DNA of 8,244 nucleotides. It comes from JACDAF01 sp036276035. Its GTDB lineage: Bacteria; Chloroflexota; Limnocylindria; P2-11E. Position 1 is the first letter of the stretch. Each line of letters starts with the position of its first letter. Made by a program: the position numbers and the translations under genes. The stretch spans positions 1 to 8,244 of the forward strand of contig DASUCM010000099.1 in assembly GCA_036276035.1 (NCBI GenBank), given 5' to 3'. Shown here piece after piece: positions 1 to 6,081 of this stretch. The notes beneath the pieces are model-generated. The model did not search any database and was not told the DNA's origin. It worked only from the letters and a program-made list of their open reading frames with translations.

Positions 1-1193
1 ACCGCGGCGACGATCGCGACCGGCGACTCGACGGTCACGCGCTCGACGTCGTGGCGGGCGAGCTCCCGCGCGAGCATCCGCTCCAGCGCCTTGCGCAGCC
101 GGTCCCCTGTCTCGAGCGGCACGGCGAAGCAGATCGAGTTCTCGCTCGAGGACTGGCTGATCATGAGGACCGACACCTGCTCGGCCGCGGTCGTGTCGAA
201 CACGCGCGCGGCGAACCCGGGGACCCCGCTCATCCCCGCGCCGGCGACGGTGACGAGCGCGAGACCGCCGAGCGACGTCGTCGCCTTCACGACGCTGCCG
301 TCCCGTGGCGTCGCCCGCGTGATGGTCGTCCCGGCGTCCTGCGGGGCGAAGGTGTTCAGGATGCGCACGGGGATCCCCGCCTCGATCGCAGGCAGCACGG
401 TCCGCGGGTGGATGACCTTCGCGCCGAAGTACGAGAGCTCCGCGGCCTCGGCGTACGAGAGCGCCGGCAGCGGCTTTGCGTCGGCGACGATCCGCGGGTC
501 CGCGCTCATGACCCCGCTGACGTCCGTGTAGATGAGGAGCTCGTCCGCGTCGAGCGCGGCGGCGAGGACCGCGGCCGAGTAGTCGGAGCCGCCGCGGCCG
601 AGGGTCGTCACGACACCATCGGCCGTCGCGCCGATGAAGCCCGTCATCACCGGAGTCCCGCCGTCGCGGTGGATCGACGCGATGCGCGGCCGGACCGCCG
701 CCTTCGTCTCGGCCATGAGCGGGCTCGCGCTCCCGAAGGCGTCGTCGGTGACGATCGCCTCGGCCGCGTCGACCGGCTCGGCCCGCACGTCGATGTGCTC
801 GAGCGCCCCGGCGACGATGAGCGCGGATGCGCGCTCGCCGTAGGCCCACACGGCGTCGCGCGTCCGCGGCGTGCACTCGTGCAGGAGCGCGATCGCGCCG
901 AGGAGCGTCGCGGTGCTGTCCGCGAGCCGCTCGAGGTCGGCCATCACCTGCGCGGCACCGAGGTCGGTCGCGAGCTCGGCGTGCCGCTCGCGGAGCTCCG
1001 CGACGATGCGCTGCGCCGAGTCGCCGTCGCCCCGCTCCGCGGCACGGGCCGCCTCCGCGAGGCGATCGGTGGTCCCCGCGGTCGCGGACACGACGACGCA
1101 GCGCGCCTCCTCGGTGTCGCGGATGATCGCGAGCGCCTGGCGGATGGCGTCCGCGGTCCCGACGGAGGTCCCGCCGAACTTCAGGATCTTCAC
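1..1193 (-). CDS. lysC: Aspartate kinase, LysC/ThrA type (partial, C-terminus beyond left edge)
   Basis: Phosphorylates L-aspartate with ATP, the first step of lysine, threonine and methionine synthesis, in the cytosol. The 397 visible residues read without interruption. The N-terminus is the canonical KILKFGGTSVG strand and ATP loop (residues 2-12), which fixes the GTG start at 1193. Further kinase motifs are GERAS (119-123), LGRGGSDYSA (198-207), TDVSGVMSADPR (223-234) and SYFGAKVIHP (254-263). A first ACT segment follows from about residue 305, with QSSSENSI at 347-354. The SYFGAKV and QSSSE.SI wording matches the E. coli LysC/ThrA/MetL class rather than the alpha/beta Bacillus class. The gene runs off the window just as the second ACT repeat should begin, so about 60-70 residues are probably missing (inferred from usual lengths near 450). 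It follows homoserine dehydrogenase after a 25-base gap. The ACT pair suggests allosteric control by lysine or threonine; which one cannot be read here. Confidence 0.95.
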   Translation of the reverse strand, partial: MKILKFGGTSVGTADAIRQALAIIRDTEEARCVVVSATAGTTDRLAEAARAAERGDGDSAQRIVAELRERHAELATDLGAAQVMADLERLADSTATLLGAIALLHECTPRTRDAVWAYGERASALIVAGALEHIDVRAEPVDAAEAIVTDDAFGSASPLMAETKAAVRPRIASIHRDGGTPVMTGFIGATADGVVTTLGRGGSDYSAAVLAAALDADELLIYTDVSGVMSADPRIVADAKPLPALSYAEAAELSYFGAKVIHPRTVLPAIEAGIPVRILNTFAPQDAGTTITRATPRDGSVVKATTSLGGLALVTVAGAGMSGVPGFAARVFDTTAAEQVSVLMISQSSSENSICFAVPLETGDRLRKALERMLARELARHDVERVTVESPVAIVAA

Positions 1194-1218
1194 AGGCGGC
1201 CCCCGAGCGGTCCGGCCA
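1194..1218. other. Only intergenic gap (25 bases) between homoserine dehydrogenase and aspartate kinase
   Basis: This is the only non-coding sequence in the window. Read on the minus strand it holds a G run (CGGGGG) roughly 8-12 bases before the GTG start of aspartate kinase, at most a weak ribosome binding site. There is no stem with a T-run that would suggest a terminator and no recognisable promoter, so aspartate kinase is probably co-transcribed with the upstream genes. Confidence 0.6.
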
Positions 1219-2178
1219 CTACCGGCCCCGCGCGATGGCGATGATGTCGCCGAGGACCGCGCTCGCGGTCGCCGGCCCTCCGGCGCCGGGACCCGTGAGC
1301 GTGAGCGTCCCGGCGAGGTCGGTCTCGAACGTGACGACGTTGGTCGGGCCGGCTGCGCTCCCTTCGAGCGAAGCGAGGTCGACCTCCTCCGGCCCGACGC
1401 GGGCCGACACGCGCTTGCCGTCGAGCTCGGCGATGGCGAGCGAGCGGACGGCCTTCCCGCGCCCGGCCGCGCTCTCCATCGCCGCCTGCGTCACACCGCG
1501 CAGCGTCGTGCGCCGGACGTCGTCGGGGCTCGTCCGGTGGCCGAGGATGTTGAGAAGGATGCAGAGCTTGTACGCGGCGTCCAGCCCGTCGACGTCGTTC
1601 GACGGGTCGGCCTCCGCGTAGCCCGCCCGCTGTGCTTCGGCGAGGGCGTCGTCGAACGAGGCGCCGCCCTGCATGCGCGAGCAGATGAAGGTCGAAGTGC
1701 CGTTCAAGAGCCCGCGTACCGTACGCGTTCGCGACGCACCGAGCGTGCGCGCCGCGGCGATGACCGGCACGGCCGCGGCGACCGCCGCCTCGAAGCGGAG
1801 CTGGCGCTTCGCCTGGCGCGCGGCCTCGTGCAGGGCCTCCCATTCCTTCGCGACGAGCTCCTTGTTCGCGGTCACGACGTGCTTCCCGCGCTCGAAGGCG
1901 GCGAGGTGGAGGTCCCGCGCCGGCTCGATGCCGCCGATGACCTCGACGACGATCTCGATCTCGGGGTCGTCGAGGATCGCGAACGGGTCCGCGGTGATCG
2001 GGACCTCGGCGGCGTCGCGGGGCCGGGCGGGGTCGCGGACCGCCGCAGCGACGAGCCGCAGCGGCCGTCCCGCGGCCTGGTCGAGGAGCCGTGACCGCTC
2101 GGCGACCGTCCGCGCGACCGCGGAGCCGACCGTGCCGAGGCCGAGCAGTCCGATGCCGAGCGGCCGCACCGGACTCAC
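1219..2178 (-). CDS. hom: Homoserine dehydrogenase, short form without ACT domain
   Basis: Reduces aspartate semialdehyde to homoserine with NAD(P)H, the branch point toward threonine and methionine. The protein has 319 residues. The Rossmann loop GLGTVG is at 13-18, the cofactor and substrate segment VTANKE at 102-107, and GLLNGTSTF at 156-164. The family signature runs from A182 to K204, including DP (191-192), DVDGLD (195-200) and K204. Catalytic lysines are expected at K106 and K204. The protein ends right after ASAVLGDIIAIARGR, where the catalytic domain normally finishes. The C-terminal ACT domain of the common ~430-residue form is therefore absent, so direct threonine feedback through it is unlikely (inference). 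The usual Gly-rich stretch before Pro (typically AGGIP or GGGIP) reads AVAAAVP at 132-138. The GTG start overlaps the upstream TGA stop by four bases (GTGA), which indicates translational coupling. Longer upstream in-frame reading overlaps the CinA-type gene and is rejected. Confidence 0.95.
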   Translation of the reverse strand: MSPVRPLGIGLLGLGTVGSAVARTVAERSRLLDQAAGRPLRLVAAAVRDPARPRDAAEVPITADPFAILDDPEIEIVVEVIGGIEPARDLHLAAFERGKHVVTANKELVAKEWEALHEAARQAKRQLRFEAAVAAAVPVIAAARTLGASRTRTVRGLLNGTSTFICSRMQGGASFDDALAEAQRAGYAEADPSNDVDGLDAAYKLCILLNILGHRTSPDDVRRTTLRGVTQAAMESAAGRGKAVRSLAIAELDGKRVSARVGPEEVDLASLEGSAAGPTNVVTFETDLAGTLTLTGPGAGGPATASAVLGDIIAIARGR

Positions 2179-2681
2179 GCGATCGCCGCCTCGAGCAGGT
2201 CGAGCGCCGCGCCGACGCTCGCGAGCCGGTTCCCCGCGCGGTCGAACGTCCACTCGCACTTGCGGGCGGTCGAATGCGCGTCGCTGTCGACGGCGACGTA
2301 GACGAGGCCGACCGGCTTGCCCGGCGTGGCGCCGCCCGGACCCGCGATGCCGGTGATGCCGAGGCCGATGTCCGCGCGGAGCTGCTCGCGCACGCCGCGC
2401 GCGAGCGCCGCGGCGACGACCGACGACACGGCACCGTGGGAGTGGATGAGCTGCGGCGGCACGTCCGCAAGGATGCTCTTCGCTTCGTTCGAGTACACCG
2501 CCGCGCCGCCGAGGTAGACGTCGCTCGAGCCGCCGTGCTCGGTGAGGATCGCCGCGAGCAGCCCGCCGGTGCACGACTCCGCGCTCGCGACGGTGCGCTT
2601 CTTCCGCCGGAGCCGCTCCTGCAGCGCGCGCATCCGCTCTGAGAGCTCCGCGTAGGTCGGCGGCGCCTTCGGCTTCACCAC
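2175..2681 (-). CDS. pncC: CinA C-terminal domain protein, PncC-type nicotinamide-nucleotide amidohydrolase
   Basis: Probably deamidates nicotinamide mononucleotide to nicotinate mononucleotide, recycling NMN (for example from NAD-dependent DNA ligase) into NAD synthesis. The 168 residues correspond to the CinA C-terminal domain alone, close to the E. coli PncC length of 165. AESCTGG lies at 34-40 with the presumed nucleophile S36; YSNEAK at 63-68 carries the presumed partner K68 (the family is described as a Ser/Lys amidohydrolase). HGAVS (82-86), GITGIAGPGG (108-117) and KPVGLVYVAV (122-131) are the remaining family motifs. The N-terminal molybdopterin-binding-like domain of full CinA is missing. 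I chose the GTG at 2681, which overlaps the RodZ stop as TAGTG and retains the N-terminal helix that aligns with PncC. GTG at 2678 is equally possible, and ATG at 2633 would cut the helix. The CinA identity is firm; the enzymatic role rests on the family. Confidence 0.9.
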   Translation of the reverse strand: MVKPKAPPTYAELSERMRALQERLRRKKRTVASAESCTGGLLAAILTEHGGSSDVYLGGAAVYSNEAKSILADVPPQLIHSHGAVSSVVAAALARGVREQLRADIGLGITGIAGPGGATPGKPVGLVYVAVDSDAHSTARKCEWTFDRAGNRLASVGAALDLLEAAIA

Positions 2682-3844
2682 TACGGCGTGAAGCTGCGCT
2701 CGACGACCTGCCCCGGCGCGCCGAGGAACCCGAGCTCCTGGCCGTTGAAGATCACGAACGTGGCTCCGGCGTCGCCGACGCGGAGCGTGACCTGGCGGCC
2801 GCTGAACGTGGCCGCCTGCCCTCTCGCGTAGATCCGGCCCGTGCCGGGCACGACCGCGTCGTCGACGACCGCCTGGAGCCACGACTCGGGGCCGTCGATG
2901 CGGACGGTCACGACCGCCGCCGTGAACGCGACGGTGACGCTGCGGGACTCCACGACCTCGGCCCCGGCCGCCGGGCGCACGACGACGCGGATCGTCTGCG
3001 CGCCCGCCGGGACGCTGATCGACTCGGCGAAGCGGCCGTCCGCGGAGACGGTGAGCGCTCTCCCGTTCGCGGTCACGGAAGAGCCCGCGGGCGCCCTGCC
3101 GGCGACCGGCACCGGAGCGTTCGTGTACGTCGCGCCGTTCGGGGGCAGCTCGAGCGCGATGGCCGCCGCTGGCGGCGACGGGCTCGCCGCGGCCGCCTCG
3201 TAGCGGATCGTCCGGGTCGCGTCGTTCTGCTTCTCCGTCGCGTCGCGGACGCGGACCTCGACGTGATTGGCGCCCGGCTTCAGCGGCACGCGCACGCTGA
3301 AGGTGCCGTCCGCCGCCGCGCGGATGCCGGTGATGATCTCGGGACCCGGGTCGACGCGGATGGTCAGGCGGCCCTCCGGGACGGTCTGTCCGCGGATCGT
3401 GTACTCGCCGACCTGCACGATCGCGTCGCCGGCCGGCTCGCTGATCTCGAGACGCGGGAGGACCGCGAACGTCGTGAACTGGTAGTAGAGGTACGCGAGG
3501 AAGAGCGCGACCGCGGCAAGGACGACGACCGGCACCAGGACCGCGGGCGTGAGGATGACGCTGCGCCGCATGATCGGCCGCATCGGCTCGAACGACCGCG
3601 GCGCGTCGGGCGCGCCGCGCTCGGTCTGGAACTGCAGGATGAGCGCGTCCGGATCGAGATCCAGGTACTCCGCGTAGTTGCGGAGGAAGCCCTTCGTGTA
3701 GACCGCGCCGGGGAGCGTCTGGTAGTCCCCGTTCTCGAGCGCGCGCAGGAACTTCTCACGGATGCGGGTGTCCTCGGCAGCCTGCTCGAGCGTGAGCCCC
3801 ATCCGCTCGCGCTCCGCGCGCAGTGCCTCGCCGAGCCGCGCCAT
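2681..3844 (-). CDS. rodZ: RodZ-like (YmfM-like) helix-turn-helix membrane protein with Ig-like modules
   Basis: RodZ proteins link the MreB cytoskeleton to the envelope and help control cell shape. The 387 residues divide clearly. Residues 1-72 form the Cro/RodZ-type helix-turn-helix domain, containing GLTLEQAAEDTRIREKFLRA and the family hallmark LPGAVYTKGFLRNYAEYL (44-61). A single transmembrane helix spans about 95-120, preceded by Arg residues (M92-R94), giving a cytoplasmic N-terminus. Residues about 129-217 and 229-308 look like two Ig-like beta modules (ADGTFSVRVPLKPGANHVEVRV and a diverged copy), joined by an Ala/Pro/Ser linker. The end (about 311-387: SWLQAVVDD, RVGDAGATFVIFNGQELG) resembles the RodZ C-terminal domain DUF4115. 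The ATG at 3844 overlaps the FtsK stop as TAATG and fits the usual N-terminus. The gene occupies the ymfM position after spoIIIE, as in Bacillus. Whether MreB exists in this organism is unknown, so the shape role is family inference. Confidence 0.85.
   Translation of the reverse strand: MARLGEALRAERERMGLTLEQAAEDTRIREKFLRALENGDYQTLPGAVYTKGFLRNYAEYLDLDPDALILQFQTERGAPDAPRSFEPMRPIMRRSVILTPAVLVPVVVLAAVALFLAYLYYQFTTFAVLPRLEISEPAGDAIVQVGEYTIRGQTVPEGRLTIRVDPGPEIITGIRAAADGTFSVRVPLKPGANHVEVRVRDATEKQNDATRTIRYEAAAASPSPPAAAIALELPPNGATYTNAPVPVAGRAPAGSSVTANGRALTVSADGRFAESISVPAGAQTIRVVVRPAAGAEVVESRSVTVAFTAAVVTVRIDGPESWLQAVVDDAVVPGTGRIYARGQAATFSGRQVTLRVGDAGATFVIFNGQELGFLGAPGQVVERSFTP
2921..3460 (-). other. 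Two Ig-like extracytoplasmic modules inside the RodZ-like protein
   Basis: Residues about 129-217 and 229-308 of the RodZ-like protein have the same layout. Each begins with a hydrophobic strand ending in Pro (LEISEP; LELPPNG), continues through a Gly-containing strand (TIRGQTVPEG; VPVAGRAPAG), then an ADG(T/R)F turn, and then a PxGAxxxxVxVR strand. This looks like a diverged tandem duplication of a beta-sandwich module of the glucodextranase-B/Big kind. The match is by eye only. Confidence 0.5.
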
Positions 3845-3851
3845 TACTCCT
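3842..3851 (-). promoter_or_regulatory. Shine-Dalgarno and TAATG stop-start overlap between ftsK and rodZ
   Basis: The minus strand reads AGGAGTAATG. The last base of the FtsK TAA stop is the first base of the RodZ ATG, and an AGGAG motif sits inside the last FtsK codons only two bases before the ATG. It is the best purine-rich site in the window, though the spacing is shorter than usual. Re-initiation by ribosomes finishing FtsK is the likely mechanism. Confidence 0.55.
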
Positions 3852-6078
3852 GGTCCTCGTCGGCGCCGCGCCGCGGGGGCGGCGCGCCGTAGACCTCCCG
3901 CATCTTCCCGGGGCCGACCGACGGTCCGATCGCTCCCCTGCGCTCCATGATGTCGATGAGCCGCCCGGCGCGGGCGAAGCCGATGGTCATCTTCCGCTGG
4001 AGCATCGAGACCGACGCCTGGCCGGCGCGCTGCACGATCTCGAGCGCCTCGTCGTAGCGGTCGTCATCGATGTCCTCGCCGTCGCCGTCACGGGACCGCG
4101 TGAGCTTGTCCTCGCCCTGCACGACGGAGGCGTGGCGGTCGTACGAGCGGCCGGCCTGGCGCACCCAGTGCGCCGTGAGCTCGCCGATCTCCTTGTCGGA
4201 GACGTAGACGCCCTGCGCCCGGATCGGGTTCGCGAGGTCCGGCCGCAGGACGAGCATGTCGCCGCGGCCCAACAGCTTCTCGGCACCGGTCATGTCCAGG
4301 ATGGTCCGCGAATCGACGGCGGACGCGGTAGCAAAGGCGATGCGAGCCGGGAAGTTCGCCTTGATGAGCCCCGTGATGATGTCCACGGACGGCCGCTGGG
4401 TCCCGAGCACGAGGTGGATGCCCACCGCGCGGGACAGCTGCGCGATCCGGGTGATCTGCTTCTCGACCTGGATCGGCGACTGGAGCATGAGGTCCGCGAG
4501 CTCGTCGATGACGAAGACGATGTACGGCACCTTGTCCTGGCCTGTCCGCGTCTCGTTGTACTGGGCGATGTTCCGCGCGCTCGCGCGTGCCCAGAGCTTG
4601 TAGCGGCGGTCCATCTCGCCGGTGACCCAGTAGAGCGCGTTCAGGATCTTGTCGGGTTCGGTCATGACGTCGACGATGAGGTGCGGGATGTCCCGGAAGC
4701 CCGCGAAGTCGACGCGCTTCATGTCGCCGATGAGGAGGCGGACCTGGTCCGGCGTCTTCGACAGCAGGATGCTCGTGAGGATCGAGGTCATGAGCACGCT
4801 CTTGCCCGATCCGGTCTGCCCGGCGACGAGCAGGTGCGGCATCGCCGCGAGGTCGAGCACGATCGGGACACCGGCGACGTCGCTGCCGATGGCGAGGTTG
4901 ATCTTCGCGCCCGCATCGCGGAACGCCGCGGTCTCCGCGACGTCGCGCAGGGCGACCAGCCCGACCGCCATGTTCGGGATCTCGATGCCGACGACGCTCT
5001 TCCCGGGGATCGGCGCCTCGATGCGGATCGTCCGCGCCGCGAGGGCGAGCGCGAGGTCGTCGTTCAGCGCCTCGATCCGGGAGAGCTTCACGCCGGGCGC
5101 GGGCTTCAGCTCATATCGCGTCACGACCGGTCCCGGGGTCACCTCGACGACCTTCGCGGCGATGTTGAAGTGCGCGAGGGTCTCCTCGATGACGCGCGCG
5201 CGGCGCTCGATCTCCGGCGCCCCGCCGGCGTTCCCGGTGTCGCCCTCCGCGAGGGTCTCGATGTCCGGGAGCACCCACTCGCGGTCCATCTGCGCGTGGA
5301 GGACGCCCTCCGCCGCGACGATCGCGGAAGGCAGGCCCGCGATCGGGCTGCTGACGGGCTCGGGCGCCGGCTCCGGCTCGACGGTAGCGGGCCGCGCCGG
5401 GACGACCGTCTTCTTCGGCCGCTCCTCGGGGATGTTGATGCGCAGCTGTGCCGGCTCCTCGGCCATCCTCGCCGGTGCCGTCTCCGGGCGCGCGGTCCGC
5501 GCGCTCTCCGGAGCGGGCCTCACCTCATCGGACATCGGCCGCTCGCCGCGCTTCGGCAGCGAGGGCATGGAGGGCAGCGACGGCCGACGTTCGAGGGCCG
5601 GCCGCGCGAGGTCAGCGAGCGTGCGGTTCGCGGCGACGACGATGCCCGCCACGAGGATGGCGACGAGCACGATCGTCGCGCCGACCGGGCTGAGCCCCGC
5701 CGACAGCGAGCCACCGATCAGCGACCCGACGAGACCGCCTTGTCCCGCCGCGACGTGCGCGATCCCGAGCAGAGCGAGGAACACGATCGCCACGCCGAGA
5801 CCGGGCGAAACGAAGCGCCCTCGCAGCGGCGAGTGCCACACCGCGGCCGCGCCGAACGCGAGCGCGAGGGGCACGACGACGATCCCCCACCCGAGCAGGC
5901 TCACCAGCGATGTGCGCCACCAGTGGAGGAGCGCCCCCTGGTCGGTGAGGAGGGCGACGAGGGTGAGGATCGCGAACGCCGAGAGCGCGATCGCGCCGAT
6001 CTCCGGCCGGATGCCGGTCGAGGAACGCTTCGTCGCGCGCCGGGTGGCCTGAGGGCGCCCTGCGGTCTTCCGGGCCAC
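3844..6078 (-). CDS. ftsK: FtsK/SpoIIIE DNA translocase
   Basis: Membrane-anchored ATPase that pumps double-stranded DNA to clear chromosomes from the division septum. The 744 residues match SpoIIIE in size. About four membrane helices lie near 27-45, 58-80, 92-110 and 132-150. A Pro/Ala/Glu-rich linker runs to about 260, then the alpha/beta motor. Walker A is GQTGSGKS (420-427) and Walker B is VFVIDELADLM (521-531). GTQRPSVDIITGLIKANFP (559-577) and SRTILDMTGAEKLLGRGDM (590-608) are typical. The winged-helix gamma domain (about 672-728: YDEALEIV, SMLQRKMTIGFARAGRLID, REV) implies sequence-directed loading. The usual DPK after the first motor strand reads DMK (452-454). The GTG start at 6078 directly follows the RNase J TAG; residues 2-30 contain no Met, Leu or Val, so no other start exists before the first membrane helix. 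Confidence 0.96.
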   Translation of the reverse strand: MARKTAGRPQATRRATKRSSTGIRPEIGAIALSAFAILTLVALLTDQGALLHWWRTSLVSLLGWGIVVVPLALAFGAAAVWHSPLRGRFVSPGLGVAIVFLALLGIAHVAAGQGGLVGSLIGGSLSAGLSPVGATIVLVAILVAGIVVAANRTLADLARPALERRPSLPSMPSLPKRGERPMSDEVRPAPESARTARPETAPARMAEEPAQLRINIPEERPKKTVVPARPATVEPEPAPEPVSSPIAGLPSAIVAAEGVLHAQMDREWVLPDIETLAEGDTGNAGGAPEIERRARVIEETLAHFNIAAKVVEVTPGPVVTRYELKPAPGVKLSRIEALNDDLALALAARTIRIEAPIPGKSVVGIEIPNMAVGLVALRDVAETAAFRDAGAKINLAIGSDVAGVPIVLDLAAMPHLLVAGQTGSGKSVLMTSILTSILLSKTPDQVRLLIGDMKRVDFAGFRDIPHLIVDVMTEPDKILNALYWVTGEMDRRYKLWARASARNIAQYNETRTGQDKVPYIVFVIDELADLMLQSPIQVEKQITRIAQLSRAVGIHLVLGTQRPSVDIITGLIKANFPARIAFATASAVDSRTILDMTGAEKLLGRGDMLVLRPDLANPIRAQGVYVSDKEIGELTAHWVRQAGRSYDRHASVVQGEDKLTRSRDGDGEDIDDDRYDEALEIVQRAGQASVSMLQRKMTIGFARAGRLIDIMERRGAIGPSVGPGKMREVYGAPPPRRGADEDQE

Positions 6079-6081
6079 CTA
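6076..6081 (-). other. Zero-gap, in-frame stop/start junction between rnj and ftsK
   Basis: On the minus strand the RNase J TAG (6081-6079) is immediately followed by the FtsK GTG (6078-6076) in the same reading frame. A weak AGGT lies a few bases upstream within the last RNase J codons (CAGGTC). Translational coupling is likely; occasional readthrough would make a fusion. Confidence 0.7.

Noticed and set aside
1212..1227. CCGGCC-ACTA-CCGGCC around the homoserine dehydrogenase stop as a possible terminator or operator.
   Set aside because: It is a short direct repeat with only a 4-base self-complementary GGCC core, no T-run, and is expected by chance at this GC content.
51..1244. A long plus-strand open frame of 397 codons across the aspartate kinase gene.
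   Set aside because: Same codon-register shadow effect; the translation is Arg-rich with no recognisable motif, and the opposite strand encodes an intact kinase.
871..2094. A plus-strand open frame of 407 codons spanning parts of the kinase and homoserine dehydrogenase genes.
   Set aside because: Arg/Ser/Ala-rich shadow without domain similarity, crossing two clearly conserved genes on the other strand.
1219..2574. Extended homoserine dehydrogenase reading starting about 400 bases further upstream.
   Set aside because: The extra N-terminal part is an Arg/Ala-rich frame lying over the CinA-type gene. The conserved Rossmann strand starts right after the GTG at 2178.
2175..2882. Extended CinA-type protein starting inside the RodZ gene.
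   Set aside because: The extra residues are a shadow of the RodZ C-terminal domain; PncC proteins begin near the chosen GTG.
4649..6052. A plus-strand open frame of 467 codons opposite ftsK.
   Set aside because: Low-complexity Ser/Arg/Ala composition typical of an antisense frame in GC-rich DNA; the sense strand is a full-length FtsK.
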